DNA of 64,000 nucleotides from Corynebacterium diphtheriae. Its GTDB lineage: Bacteria; Actinomycetota; Actinomycetes; Mycobacteriales; Mycobacteriaceae. A model generated the notes under the pieces. That model had not been told where the DNA came from. It ran no database searches and worked only from the letters and a program-made list of their open reading frames with translations. Below are positions 46,803 through 56,873 of the stretch, piece by piece (positions within the stretch are counted from its first letter, which is position 1; every line of letters starts with the position of its first letter). Made by a program: the position numbers and the translations under genes. Where the stretch lies: the NCBI RefSeq assembly GCF_001457455.1, contig NZ_LN831026.1, positions 1,488,001 to 1,552,000 of the forward strand. Reading direction: 5' to 3'.

Positions 46803-49079
46803 CTAATGGCCAAATCCTGCACGTTTCAGCGCATCTGCAAGAGATCCGTTTGCAGCGGGGCTATTTTTAGCCTTACTACCCGATCGCTTCGGTTTTGCAC
46901 CCGAATGTTCCCGAGTTTCGGAACGCTGACGCGGCTTTGCGGGGTCGTCGTTAAGCCTCATTGTTAATCCGATTCGCTTGCGTTGTGTGTCAACATCAAC
47001 CACCTTGACTCGCACCACTTGACCGGAATGAACAACCTGATGGGGATCAGAGACGAAAGAGTCTGACAGTGCTGATACGTGCACGAGCCCATCTTGATGA
47101 ACTCCGACATCTACGAATGCGCCAAATGCAGCAACATTTGTCACGGTTCCTTCCAAAACCATTCCAGGTTTAAGATCTGAAATCTTTTCGATTCCTTCTT
47201 TAAAAGTCGCTGTCTTAAATTCTGGGCGTGGATCACGACCCGGCTTATCCAACTCCGCAACAATGTCAGTGATGGTCGGAATACCAAAGCGCTCATCAGC
47301 AAAATCCGCCGGACGAAGCGAAGATAAAACGTGGGAGTTTCCGATCAATTTTTCCACAGAAAGCCCCGTAGCTTCGGACATTTTACGAACAACTGGATAA
47401 GCCTCAGGGTGAACAGCAGAGGCATCGAGTGGATCCTTTCCACCTGAAATCCGCAAGAATCCTGCGCACTGCTCAAACGCCTTTGGACCTAACCGTGGCA
47501 CCTTTTTCAAAGCTGTACGGTTGACAAAGGCGCCATGTTCATCACGATAATGGACAATATTTTCTGCAATGGTTGGGCTGATACCCGCTACCTTGGCAAG
47601 CAAAGGAACCGAGGCAGTATTGAGATCAACACCTACTGCATTAACCGCATCTTCAACCACTGCTTCAAGCGTCTTCGCCAAAGCCGTTTGGTTTACATCG
47701 TGCTGATACTGCCCCACTCCGATCGCTTTCGGATCAATCTTGACCAACTCGGCCAGAGGATCTTGAAGTCTACGTGCGATAGAAACTGCGCCACGAAGCG
47801 ATACATCCATATCTGGGAACTCCCGTGCAGCAGTTTCAGACGCTGAATACACCGAAGCACCTGCTTCAGAAACAACCACCGGCGTAGGGCGTGCTCCCCC
47901 AGCCTTTTTCAATAGATCCGCTACTTCATGCGCCAACTTTTCAGTCTCACGAGAAGCAGTGCCATTACCGATAGCCATCAGATCAACATGATGTGTCGCA
48001 CATGCCGAAGCAAGCGTCTGCACTGCTTGGGTCCACTGGTTTTGCGGCTGATGCGGGTAAACGATCACCGTATCGAGTACTTTTCCGGTGGCATCTACCA
48101 CAGCGCATTTTACTCCATTGCGATAGCCAGGATCGAGTCCGAGTGTCGCACGCTGTCCTGCTGGTGCAGCTAGGAGGACGTCGCGAAGGTTTCGCGCAAA
48201 CACCTCGAGAGCGCCGGCCTCCGCTTTTTCCTTCAACCTCATACGAACATCTAAGGCAGCAGAAACCTGCAGCTTAGTACGCCACCCCCAGCGAATAGCT
48301 TGAGCCAGCCATGCAGAATTGGTGTCTAGCTTAAAGCGATCAGCGATCATGCCTTGGTAGATTTCATCATCTCCGGCATCCAGATCAAGCTGCAAAACGC
48401 CTTCGTTTTCACCCCTCAGCAGCGCCAAAATGCGGTGACTTGGCAGCGAGTCAAAGGCCTCAGAAAACTCAAAATAGTCTTTGAATGTCGCCCCCTCAGT
48501 TTCTTTTCCGGCGACGACTCCCGCACGCATGGTTCCGGTGGAGTACATACGTTCACGCACATCACCTACGAGATCAGCATCCGTGGCGAATCGATCGACA
48601 AGGATGGCGCGTGCACCTTCAAGTACCTTCTTGGGGTCCTCGAAACCAGCAGTTATATACGGCTGAGCGCACTGCTCGGAATCAGCGCTTGGATGCGCGA
48701 TGAGCTCATCAACCAGTGCTTCAAGGCCAGCTTCGCGTGCATTATCAGCCTTGGTTTTACGGCGTTTTTTGTAAGGAAGATAGAGATCTTCCAGTCGCGC
48801 CTTGGTATCGCACTCAAAAATCTTGCGACGCAGCTCATCGGTCAGCTTGCCTTGTTCCTCAATTGCTTCCGCAATACTGTGCTTGCGTTCTTCTAATTCG
48901 CGCAAATACGAAGCACGCTCTTCGATGATACGAAGCTGCGAATCATCAAGTCCCCCTGTAGCTTCCTTTCGGTAGCGAGCAATAAACGGCACCGTATTGC
49001 CCTCAGCAAGCAATGTCAGCGCCGTTTCAATCTGGGATTGTTTCACACCAAGTTCTTTGGCAATGGTAGCTGCAATCAT
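46803..49079 (-). CDS. tex: Tex-family RNA-binding transcription accessory protein
   Basis: Conserved S1-domain nucleic-acid-binding protein that affects transcription and toxin expression in other species. The 758 residues include the N-terminal Tex helical domain, a YqgF/RNase H-like domain ([20 protein letters not shown] near 312-331), a helix-hairpin-helix pair ([20 protein letters not shown] near 496-515) and a C-terminal S1 domain ([20 protein letters not shown] near 647-666). A Lys/Ser-rich tail follows. It follows the 122-residue orphan ORF by 25 bp. Confidence 0.95.
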   Translation of the reverse strand: MIAATIAKELGVKQSQIETALTLLAEGNTVPFIARYRKEATGGLDDSQLRIIEERASYLRELEERKHSIAEAIEEQGKLTDELRRKIFECDTKARLEDLYLPYKKRRKTKADNAREAGLEALVDELIAHPSADSEQCAQPYITAGFEDPKKVLEGARAILVDRFATDADLVGDVRERMYSTGTMRAGVVAGKETEGATFKDYFEFSEAFDSLPSHRILALLRGENEGVLQLDLDAGDDEIYQGMIADRFKLDTNSAWLAQAIRWGWRTKLQVSAALDVRMRLKEKAEAGALEVFARNLRDVLLAAPAGQRATLGLDPGYRNGVKCAVVDATGKVLDTVIVYPHQPQNQWTQAVQTLASACATHHVDLMAIGNGTASRETEKLAHEVADLLKKAGGARPTPVVVSEAGASVYSASETAAREFPDMDVSLRGAVSIARRLQDPLAELVKIDPKAIGVGQYQHDVNQTALAKTLEAVVEDAVNAVGVDLNTASVPLLAKVAGISPTIAENIVHYRDEHGAFVNRTALKKVPRLGPKAFEQCAGFLRISGGKDPLDASAVHPEAYPVVRKMSEATGLSVEKLIGNSHVLSSLRPADFADERFGIPTITDIVAELDKPGRDPRPEFKTATFKEGIEKISDLKPGMVLEGTVTNVAAFGAFVDVGVHQDGLVHVSALSDSFVSDPHQVVHSGQVVRVKVVDVDTQRKRIGLTMRLNDDPAKPRQRSETREHSGAKPKRSGSKAKNSPAANGSLADALKRAGFGH

Positions 49080-49104
49080 TCGAACAATCCTAGCAGCCGC
49101 CTAG

Positions 49105-49473
49105 TTACACATCTGCCTGCCATGCGCACGCAGCAGTAACACTTGGTTCGATCTCACCTACTAACGAGGTCCCGTACCAGTAGCTTCCTTCTGGCAGCTG
49201 ACGCACAACACATTCGGTGGCTTTTCGCAGTTCACCATCAAATTCTCCGGTAATAACTACCCTATGAAGTTGCTCTGAAGTGGGAGTCGTCCCATGCTCC
49301 TGCTGCCACTGATTAACCAGCATATTGTCCGGTTCACAGGTCAAATCGATTACTTCGGCACGAATATCCGTAACGTTGTATCCCACAGCTGAAAGTTGTT
49401 GTGCAATTTCAGACGCCACCTGATCCCATTGCATAGGAGAAATGAGCAGCTGAAGGTCAGTGGAGATTATCAC
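49105..49473 (-). CDS. Uncharacterised protein between trmD and tex
   Basis: A 122-residue soluble protein that I do not recognise. GTG 49473 has GAGGAA eight bases upstream and overlaps the trmD stop by 17 bp, so expression by coupling is likely. The sequence looks like a small alpha/beta domain, with MQWDQVASEIAQQLSAVGYN near 14-33, VVITGEFDGELRKATECVVR near 72-91 and a Trp/Tyr-containing end. No signal peptide, transmembrane segment or metal motif is seen. Confidence 0.72.
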   Translation of the reverse strand: MIISTDLQLLISPMQWDQVASEIAQQLSAVGYNVTDIRAEVIDLTCEPDNMLVNQWQQEHGTTPTSEQLHRVVITGEFDGELRKATECVVRQLPEGSYWYGTSLVGEIEPSVTAACAWQADV

Positions 49474-50335
49474 TGGTGTTTCCTCGCCACAGGCCTTCTA
49501 CATAGGCTTGGTCGTGTCGATCCAGCTCCATACCCTCCAGCAATTCTGGGCGTACTTCCCACGTGCGTTTGAGGGATTGTTCTCGCTTCCAACGTTCGAT
49601 CTTGGCATGATTGCCGCTAGTGAGCACTTCAGGTACTTCGAGTCCACGCCATTCACGAGGTTTGGTATAGCTTGGGCCTTCCAACAAGCCGTCGGAAAAG
49701 CTATCGTCTTGATGCGACTGAGTATTTCCAAGGACACCTGGGATGAGGCGAACTACGGCTTCAGTGATGACAAGAACGGCAACTTCTCCACCGATGAGAA
49801 CATAATCGCCGATGGATACTTCACGTACTCGATAGGTTTTCTTAGCATCTTCGATAACGCGTTGATCGATGCCTTCGTATCGCCCACAAGCAAAAACAAT
49901 GTGCTCTTCGTTAGACCACGCGCGTGCATCTTCTTGAGTAAATGGTGCACCGGCTGGCGTGGGAACCAAAAGCAACGGTTTATCGGCTTCTGCTACCTCT
50001 GCGGCATCATAACCTGCAAATTGAATTCTTTCTAGCTCATCATGACGAGGCTTATCGACGTGTACGCGTGCCGAATCTAATTGCGCACCCATGTGCGCTT
50101 TACCCGACATGGTAGCTACATCATCAAGCGCTGGTCCCCACACCGTTGGCTTCATCACCATGCCTGGCCCACCACCGAAGGGAGAATCGTCGACAGACTT
50201 ATGCGCATCTTCAGCCCACAACCGCAGATCATGAACACCGACACTAAGCAAATCTTTCTCGATCGCTTTCCCTAAAAGTGCGTGTCTTAGCGGATCAAGA
50301 TATTCAGGGAAAATTGTGATGACATCAAGTCTCAT
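49457..50335 (-). CDS. trmD: tRNA (guanine-N1-)-methyltransferase TrmD
   Basis: SPOUT-class enzyme making m1G37 in tRNA to prevent +1 frameshifting. The start is ATG 50335, which shares a TAATG with the rimM stop and gives 292 residues starting MRLDVITIFPEYLDPLRHAL. The trefoil-knot motifs FACGRYEGIDQRVIEDAKKT near 138-157 and VSIGDYVLIGGEVAVLVITE near 162-181 are present, as is the C-terminal SGNHAKIERWKREQSLKRTW. An insertion of about 30 residues around 85-115 is common in actinobacteria. An upstream in-frame start at 50374 is not supported. Confidence 0.96.
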   Translation of the reverse strand: MRLDVITIFPEYLDPLRHALLGKAIEKDLLSVGVHDLRLWAEDAHKSVDDSPFGGGPGMVMKPTVWGPALDDVATMSGKAHMGAQLDSARVHVDKPRHDELERIQFAGYDAAEVAEADKPLLLVPTPAGAPFTQEDARAWSNEEHIVFACGRYEGIDQRVIEDAKKTYRVREVSIGDYVLIGGEVAVLVITEAVVRLIPGVLGNTQSHQDDSFSDGLLEGPSYTKPREWRGLEVPEVLTSGNHAKIERWKREQSLKRTWEVRPELLEGMELDRHDQAYVEGLWRGNTSDNLH

Positions 50336-50835
50336 TAGAGTTCCAGCAGCCCTTCCGGTGGAGTAATCACACACGTTCCAGAGTCAAGATCAACTTCGGG
50401 AACGATATCGTGGACGAATGGAATAAGAACCTCTTTACCGCTTTCAAGGGTTACTTCTAAAAGTGATTGAGCTGGCCCATGTATAACTCCGGATACTTCA
50501 CCAATTTTCTCTTCTCCGTAAATAACGGCTAGACCTTCTAGCTCATGGTCATAGAATCCATCGTCGTCATCGTCATCGAGTGGAGCTGCGAAAAAGCGCA
50601 TACCCCGTAGGCTATCAGCAGCAGTACGATCGGCAATTTCTTTAAATTTCACGAGAAGTCGATTTTGATGTGGTCGCACAGATGCAATTGTGAGGGAATG
50701 TTCTTTCCCGCCTTGCCGCCCGTTGAGAACTTCACCCTGCGCGAACCGAATCTCTGGTTCTTCCGTAGTTACCTCAATGGCAACCTCACCACGAATACCA
50801 TGGGATTTCACCACACGACCAATCATTAATTCCAT
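50335..50835 (-). CDS. rimM: Ribosome maturation factor RimM
   Basis: 30S assembly factor that binds S19 and aids maturation of the 3' head domain. The 166 residues start MELMIGRVVKSHGIRGEVAI; the second domain is the PRC barrel, with DHELEGLAVIYGEEKIGEVS near 94-113 and LIPFVHDIVPEVDLDSGTCV near 135-154. It is coupled to trmD through TAATG and follows rpsP in the classic rpsP-rimM-trmD order, but a terminator lies between rpsP and rimM. Confidence 0.95.
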   Translation of the reverse strand: MELMIGRVVKSHGIRGEVAIEVTTEEPEIRFAQGEVLNGRQGGKEHSLTIASVRPHQNRLLVKFKEIADRTAADSLRGMRFFAAPLDDDDDDGFYDHELEGLAVIYGEEKIGEVSGVIHGPAQSLLEVTLESGKEVLIPFVHDIVPEVDLDSGTCVITPPEGLLEL

Positions 50836-50895
50836 GAGATCTAAGGCTACCGCATGCCAGCAATCTTCAGAATCTCAAACCTCGTAATGATATGA

Positions 50896-50952
50896 GAAAA
50901 CCCCACGATACTTCCCCTACCCGCAGGTAGGATCATTAAGCATCGTGGGGTT
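50896..50952 (-). terminator. Terminator of rpsP
   Basis: AACCCCACGAT arms (50899-50909 with 50942-50952), with an inner CCTACC/GGTAGG stem, followed by UUUUCUC on the minus strand. Confidence 0.88.
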
Positions 50953-50963
50953 AAAAAACTGAT

Positions 50964-51437
50964 TTACTCAGCAGCCTCTTCAGCTGAAACTTCCTCAGCC
51001 TTTGCAGCAGCCTCAGCCTCAGCTGCAGCCTTAGCAGCAGCTTCTTCCTTAGCCTTCTTCTTCTTTTCGGTGATAGCCTCAGCGGTTGGGCCCTCGTTAG
51101 CCTCTGCAAGAGCCTGGTTGAACAGCTCGAGCTTGGATGGCTTAGGCTCTGCAACCTTCAAGGTGCCCTCTGCACCCTCAAGGCCCTTGAACTTCTGCCA
51201 GTCACCGGTAACCTTCAGCAGAGCAAGAACTGGCTCGGTTGGCTGTGCGCCAACACCCAACCAGTACTGTGCGCGCTCAGAATCGATCTTGATTACAGAT
51301 GGATCCTGCTTTGGCTCGTAGATACCAATGTTCTCGATGACCTTACCGTCACGACGAGTGCGAGCGTCTGCAACGACTACACGGTAGTGAGGAGTACGGA
51401 TCTTACCCAAGCGCTGAAGCTTGATTTTAACTGCCAT
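50964..51437 (-). CDS. rpsP: 30S ribosomal protein S16 with Ala/Glu/Lys-rich tail
   Basis: Ribosomal protein S16. The first 80 residues ([20 protein letters not shown] start, [20 protein letters not shown] near 35-54) are the S16 domain. The remaining 75 residues form a charged tail rich in Ala, Glu and Lys, as in other actinobacteria, bringing the length to 157 against 82 in E. coli. AAAGGAGCCATC precedes ATG 51437. A strong promoter lies about 160 bases upstream. Confidence 0.97.
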   Translation of the reverse strand: MAVKIKLQRLGKIRTPHYRVVVADARTRRDGKVIENIGIYEPKQDPSVIKIDSERAQYWLGVGAQPTEPVLALLKVTGDWQKFKGLEGAEGTLKVAEPKPSKLELFNQALAEANEGPTAEAITEKKKKAKEEAAAKAAAEAEAAAKAEEVSAEEAAE

Positions 51438-51601
51438 GATGGCTCCTTTATGTGGGTCACTGGGAAGTACAGACGTTCACCTTTTAGCGAACCGGTTCAT
51501 CCCTTGATTTACCTGCGGTGACTCACACCGGCCGACCGTAGACGGTGACGGTATGACGCAGGAAAAGAATACAAGCTGCCCTACTACAGACAACTGCAGT
51601 A

Positions 51602-51630
51602 AATATAGTCGGTGCCGCCGACACTTTCAA
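51602..51630 (-). promoter_or_regulatory. Strong sigma-A-type promoter of rpsP
   Basis: On the minus strand TTGAAA (51625-51630), a 17-bp spacer and TATATT (51602-51607), predicting a start near 51595 and a leader of about 160 bases in the 232-bp gap after ffh. Confidence 0.8.
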
Positions 51631-51669
51631 ATCAGAATGCGTCAGCAGCACCGCTATAAAGCAAATCTA

Positions 51670-53286
51670 TTACTTCTTGCCTTGACCGAAATCAAGGTTG
51701 TTGAGATCAATATTTTCCATGCCTTTTGGAAGTTTAGGCATTCCAGGGAATCCTCCCATCCCTGGCATACCGCCACCCTGCTCCATCTGCTGCTGAAGTT
51801 TTTGCAATTCCGCCATGTTCGGCATACCCGGCATACCGCCCATATTCGGCATTCCGCCACTGCGATTCTTAGCAGGCTTACGTTTACCGTTTTTACCTTT
51901 TCGACCTTTGGGCTTCTTCTTGGTAGCACTACGCGATCCACCACCCATACCGAACTGGCCAGCCATTTTGTTCATCATCTTCTTCGCTTCAAAGAAGCGC
52001 TCTACAAGCTGATTAACTTCGGCTACCGAAACTCCTGAACCAAGAGCAATACGCTTGCGTCGAGAAGCGTTCAAGATCTTTGGATCGTTGCGCTCCGCTG
52101 GAGTCATGCCGCGAATGATCGCCTGAATACGGTCGAGCTGCTTCTCATCAACCATATCCGCCATGTCCGACATAGCTTTTCCACCAGGCAGCATCTTCAA
52201 AATGTTGCCTAGTGGCCCCATTCGACGCACCATCAGCATTTGGTTCAGGAAATCGTCGAGAGTAAGTTCGCCAGTACCGAGCTTTTGTGCAGTTTCCAGT
52301 GCTTGTTGCTGATCGAGTTTCTTTTCTGCTTGTTCGATCAGAGTCAACATATCGCCCATGCCGAGAATTCGGCTAGACATACGCTCTGGGTGGAAAATGT
52401 CGAAGTCTTCAAGCTTTTCACCGGTAGAGGCAAACATGATCGGTTTGCCGGTGACTTCTCGAATAGATAGCGCTGCACCACCGCGGGCATCACCATCAAG
52501 CTTGGTCAAAACAACACCAGTGAAATCCACGCCATCGCGGAAAGCTTCTGCAGTATTAACTGCATCTTGACCAATCATCGCGTCGATGACAAACAGAACT
52601 TCATCCGGATTAATGGCATCACGAATGTTACGAGCCTGCGTCATCAAGGCTTCATCGATACCCAAGCGACCAGCTGTATCGACGATGACAACATCATGCT
52701 GGGTACGCTTGGCTTCTGCGATACCCTGTTGTGCCACTGCTACTGGGTCACCATGGGATGTACCCATTTCATGATCACTGGAATCGATAGAGGTACCTGG
52801 ATCCGGCGCAAAGGTAGGAACACCTGCTCGCTCACCAACGATCGTCAGCTGCTGAACAGCGCCGGGGCGTTGCAAGTCGCAAGCAACCAGCATCGGAGTA
52901 TGCCCCTGTTCCACCAGGTGCTTAGCCAATTTACCTGCGAGAGTGGTCTTACCAGCACCCTGCAAACCAGCCAACATGATCACCGTTGGCGGGTTCTTCG
53001 CTAGGTTCAATCGTCGTGTTTCGCCACCAAGAATTCCCGTTAGCTCTTCATCAACAATCTTGATAACTTGCTCTGCTGGATTAAGCGCTTTGGAGACTTC
53101 AACGCCTAACGCACGATCTTTTATCCTCGAGATAAATCCACGAACGACAGGTAATGAAACATCGGCTTCGAGCAACGCAAGGCGGATCTCTCGGGCAACG
53201 GTATTGATGTCAGCCTCAGTAACCTTGCCCTTAGAACGCAACCCAGAAAGGGCATTGCCGAGCCGGTCAGATAGGGATTCAAACAC
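51670..53286 (-). CDS. ffh: Signal recognition particle protein Ffh
   Basis: SRP54 GTPase that binds 4.5S RNA and signal sequences and delivers nascent chains to FtsY. The N domain (MFESLSDRLGNALSGLRSKG) is followed by the G domain with LAGLQGAGKTTLAGKLAKHL near 104-123, VVIVDTAGRLGIDEALMTQA near 183-202 and VVLTKLDGDARGGAALSIRE near 241-260. The M domain runs from about 325. A Lys/Gly then GMPNMGGMPG-like Met/Gly-rich tail brings it to 538 residues. Start is GTG 53286. The SRP RNA gene was not found in this window. Confidence 0.97.
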   Translation of the reverse strand: MFESLSDRLGNALSGLRSKGKVTEADINTVAREIRLALLEADVSLPVVRGFISRIKDRALGVEVSKALNPAEQVIKIVDEELTGILGGETRRLNLAKNPPTVIMLAGLQGAGKTTLAGKLAKHLVEQGHTPMLVACDLQRPGAVQQLTIVGERAGVPTFAPDPGTSIDSSDHEMGTSHGDPVAVAQQGIAEAKRTQHDVVIVDTAGRLGIDEALMTQARNIRDAINPDEVLFVIDAMIGQDAVNTAEAFRDGVDFTGVVLTKLDGDARGGAALSIREVTGKPIMFASTGEKLEDFDIFHPERMSSRILGMGDMLTLIEQAEKKLDQQQALETAQKLGTGELTLDDFLNQMLMVRRMGPLGNILKMLPGGKAMSDMADMVDEKQLDRIQAIIRGMTPAERNDPKILNASRRKRIALGSGVSVAEVNQLVERFFEAKKMMNKMAGQFGMGGGSRSATKKKPKGRKGKNGKRKPAKNRSGGMPNMGGMPGMPNMAELQKLQQQMEQGGGMPGMGGFPGMPKLPKGMENIDLNNLDFGQGKK

Positions 53287-53394
53287 GAGACGTACTCTCC
53301 TCTAAAACTTTATTTCTCCAGCAACCATATGACACGTGGAGATCGGCGATGCAGCGCAGCAACACCCAGACCCATTATCTTTAACGTACCTATG

Positions 53395-55548
53395 CTAACC
53401 GTTGGTGAGCACGCGGGTCACATCACGCTCAACTTTGGAGCGATCAAAGCCATCTTTCAACTCGCATTGCACAATCATCGTGGCACCTGGATTAGACATC
53501 CGCGCCCACTTAAGGTCAGGTAGCACTCCTAATAAGTGGCCTAGTGCAGCTCGACGATCTGTCGTGCGCACTTCCAAGATATTACCGACCCAGAAACTCG
53601 CGCATTTTCCACGATCTAGCGGTGGTAAGGACGAGTACACGCCTGACTTGTACGCCTGCTCAAATTCCGCAGAATCGAAACGCGTACCGAGTCGGTTATA
53701 TACCCTCATACGCGTTGAAACTCCCACCGAGCCGTTTTCAGATGCTGGTTCATCATCCGAAGACGTCACAACAATTTCTGCGGATTCAATGTTCCATTCC
53801 TTCGCAGCTATCAATGCTAAGACGCGCACTATCTCCCTGACATAGTCACCAGACCATTCCACTTCTGCCGCATAGTTCTTCCCTGTTGGCAAGGTGTCTT
53901 TAACAACTGTTAAGGACAGTGGCGAGACAGCACTCAGCGATGGTGGATTAGGGACGATAGCGGTAAGCCGTTGCCGCGCCTGCGCGCACAGCTCTCGTGT
54001 GCCGTATCGCAGTACTGCGCTCCACACCCCAGGGGCAGTCCCCTGGGCATCCGCCTCAACAAGTGCCTCTAGCAGATCAAGAGTCAATAGGTCATAGTTG
54101 ACCGCATCAAGGAGTTTGTCTATCGCCTCCGTGCTTGTTGGGTTATAGCGTCCAACAATGTGCGGAATTATGGTGTGCTGTGCGACTAGTGTCTCTACGA
54201 TTTGAGTATCAGAGGGGTTGAGCCGCAACGTTGTAGCCATATCGACGACAAATTCTGCGCCGACCTCTTCATGACGACGCCCATACCCCTTGCCAATATC
54301 ATGGAATAAGGCCGCAAGGAATAACAGATCAGGACGCGCAACTCGAATACTTTGCGCTGCACAGTTGGCTGTTACCACCATGCTATGAACATCAATAGTG
54401 TGAATATGCACGGATTCACGAGGCATACGTCCCCTAATATGCTCCCATTGTGGGATCATTACTGACCAAAATCCATGCTCGTCTAGTTCTCGGATAACTC
54501 GTTGACTATGTACCGAAGAACTAAGCAATGCAAAAAAGTTGCTAGCAGCAGCACTCGGCCATGTAGGTGGCATGCTAGGAACAGTTTCGAGTTGTTTCCA
54601 CGTTGATTCCGAAATCGTCATGCCTGTTCGCGCGCTTGCTGCAGCAACTCTAAGCACTAAGCTGGGATCCTCCAGATTTGGGGTTCTCGACAACGCAAGA
54701 GTCCCGTCAACTTCGACAACATCAATATCAACTGGTCGACGTACTGCTTTTCGTACGCTACTTCGCCGCGGGAGCAGATTGCGCGCTGTAGACAATGCGG
54801 CATTAGTGGCATCATCGATAGTGCGTGCAGCTTTTGCCAAGCTTCTCGATAAGTCGTATCGGTCTTCACATCCCAAGTCCAAAGCGACGTCAACAGCAAA
54901 TTCTGGATCGAGCACATCACGTGCCCTGCCCGCATGTTGATGAAGCATTGTACGTATGTTGAGCAATAGTTGGCGTTCCTCACTAAGAGGACGTTTGTCA
55001 CAGAGGTTTCCTAGAGCTAATGCTCTGATCAGCTCAATATCTCGTAGCCCACCCCGCCCATGCTTGAGATCAGGGTGAGTCATGTCCACAACGGATCCAG
55101 AACGATTCCACCGAGCAATCGCAGTATCAGTCACATCGTTGAAATTTTTCTTCAGTTCCCGACGCCATTGCTCTAGCACGACGCCGCGGGTTGTCGCCGT
55201 TAACTGTGGATCTCCGCTGCAATGAGAAATATCTAGTAATGCCAATGCTGCCGTAGGTTCGGCAGAAATCATATCGGCGCATTCTTTGGGAGTGCGCACG
55301 GTATAGTCCAACCGGATTTTTGCATCCCAAATGGGATACCAAAAGTGTTCTAGCCCTGAAGGAATACTGCCTTCCGGATGTAAAAGAATAAGGTCAATAT
55401 CCGAATAACTTGTCATCTCGCGTCGCGCCAAAGACCCCGTAGCGGCGATTGCACAACTAGGGGGAATCTGAAGCTGCGAGATGACAGCTAATGCTTGCTC
55501 ACAGGCTCGTTCTCGGATATCAGCCGGCGTGGCAGAAAAAGGCATCAT
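53395..55548 (-). CDS. glnD: [Protein-PII] uridylyl/adenylyltransferase GlnD
   Basis: Bifunctional nucleotidyltransferase and nucleotidyl-removing enzyme that senses nitrogen status and modifies PII; in corynebacteria it adenylylates GlnK. The nucleotidyltransferase motif GSLARREMTSYSDIDLILLH is near residues 40-59, followed by RGGLRDIELIRALAL, an HD domain with FLAALFHDIGKGYGRRHEE near 412-430, and C-terminal ACT-like regions. The 717-residue product is complete. The start is ambiguous (TTG 55554, ATG 55548 or ATG 55545, none with a clear ribosome-binding site); the gene lies about 11 bp after glnK and is likely coupled. Confidence 0.95.
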   Translation of the reverse strand: MMPFSATPADIRERACEQALAVISQLQIPPSCAIAATGSLARREMTSYSDIDLILLHPEGSIPSGLEHFWYPIWDAKIRLDYTVRTPKECADMISAEPTAALALLDISHCSGDPQLTATTRGVVLEQWRRELKKNFNDVTDTAIARWNRSGSVVDMTHPDLKHGRGGLRDIELIRALALGNLCDKRPLSEERQLLLNIRTMLHQHAGRARDVLDPEFAVDVALDLGCEDRYDLSRSLAKAARTIDDATNAALSTARNLLPRRSSVRKAVRRPVDIDVVEVDGTLALSRTPNLEDPSLVLRVAAASARTGMTISESTWKQLETVPSMPPTWPSAAASNFFALLSSSVHSQRVIRELDEHGFWSVMIPQWEHIRGRMPRESVHIHTIDVHSMVVTANCAAQSIRVARPDLLFLAALFHDIGKGYGRRHEEVGAEFVVDMATTLRLNPSDTQIVETLVAQHTIIPHIVGRYNPTSTEAIDKLLDAVNYDLLTLDLLEALVEADAQGTAPGVWSAVLRYGTRELCAQARQRLTAIVPNPPSLSAVSPLSLTVVKDTLPTGKNYAAEVEWSGDYVREIVRVLALIAAKEWNIESAEIVVTSSDDEPASENGSVGVSTRMRVYNRLGTRFDSAEFEQAYKSGVYSSLPPLDRGKCASFWVGNILEVRTTDRRAALGHLLGVLPDLKWARMSNPGATMIVQCELKDGFDRSKVERDVTRVLTNG

Positions 55549-55559
55549 TGACAATGAAT

Positions 55560-55970
<411 letters not shown>

Positions 55971-56031
55971 CTAGTTTAGCGAAACTCTGAACCAGCATTG
56001 TCATAGGCGGTTTCGACGTGGACAGCTTTGA

Positions 56032-56771
56032 AACCAGATGGACGCCTACGATGTCTAGGGTGTCGTCGTAACGCAATCGATATTTTCAATCAACCCCAAA
56101 AGCTCGGCTACCCCTGCTGCAGTCGTATTCATCCATGCCAATGCGGCAGTTCCGTTGGCTCCAAACGCTGATCCACCATTAAAACTCAACCATGCAAACC
56201 ATAACAACGCCGCGCCTAGCATCACCATCGGAAAATTGTGCGGACGTTGCGGAGAGCGCAGAAAACTTCGACGCTTGCCGACGACCAATGCAAGCACCAC
56301 GCCCGATACACCTGAGGACACCTCGATGACCGAACCACCTGCAAAATCGATCGGCGCAATAGCTGCACGCCCATCATGAGTACCAAATAGATGTGCTGCT
56401 ATGTCTTCAGACGCTGCTGAAAGTAGGTCATCATTCCACACCATACAAACTAATGGGCAATAAACCAGAGTGACCCACAAACCAACAAACGTAAGCCATG
56501 TACCAAATTTCACTCGCTCTGCATTGGCACCAGAAATCAACGCGGTAGCAATCGCAGCAAATGTAAGTTGAAACCCGATATCTATCACATTGGCATATCC
56601 GTGGCTGCCGTCAACGATGTTCCTGTCGTCTGTGATCACTGCATTGTGCAGTCCAAAGAACTCAAAGGGATGCGCAAAAACTCCCGCGACACCATGGTGT
56701 CTGAACGAGATGGACCAACCCCAGCCGATATACGCCACTATCACCACGAAAAACATCTTAAAAATAGACAT
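56032..56771 (-). pseudogene. amtB: Decayed ammonium transporter amtB (N-terminal, internal and C-terminal losses, frameshift)
   Basis: Ammonium transporters normally have about 430 residues and 11 helices. Here ATG 56771 (GAAAGGGGG upstream) starts at MSIFKMFFVVIVAYIGWGWS, corresponding to helix 2, so the helix-1 region with its FYGG motif is missing. Homology continues through LISGANAERVKFGTWL, YCPLVCMVWNDDLL, FAGGSVIEVSSGVSGV, HNFPMVMLGAALLWFAWLSF and FGANGTAALAWMNT. It then breaks after LLGLIEN and stops at TAG 56055-56057 (238 residues). In another frame YDDTLDIVGVHLV (56032-56070), the conserved motif of a later helix, follows at once. About 60 residues are deleted with a frameshift, and the remaining C-terminus is gone. 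Transport is very unlikely. Confidence 0.85.
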
Positions 56772-56801
56772 AAAAATCCCCCTTTCAGCCGTTATTTGAA
56801 C

Positions 56802-56820
56802 AATTACATGCTCATAGAAA
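56802..56820 (-). promoter_or_regulatory. Candidate AmtR box upstream of amtB-glnK-glnD
   Basis: On the minus strand TTTCTATGAGCATGTAATT resembles the corynebacterial AmtR motif tttCTAT-N6-AtAGat, with a perfect left half and a weak right half (about 3 of 6). It lies 31 bases before the amtB start and fits nitrogen control of the operon. Confidence 0.4.
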
Positions 56821-56873
56821 CAACGATAAAAGGGGGACATACAAGCTTAAGGTGCATTAAGCACCACGGCACA

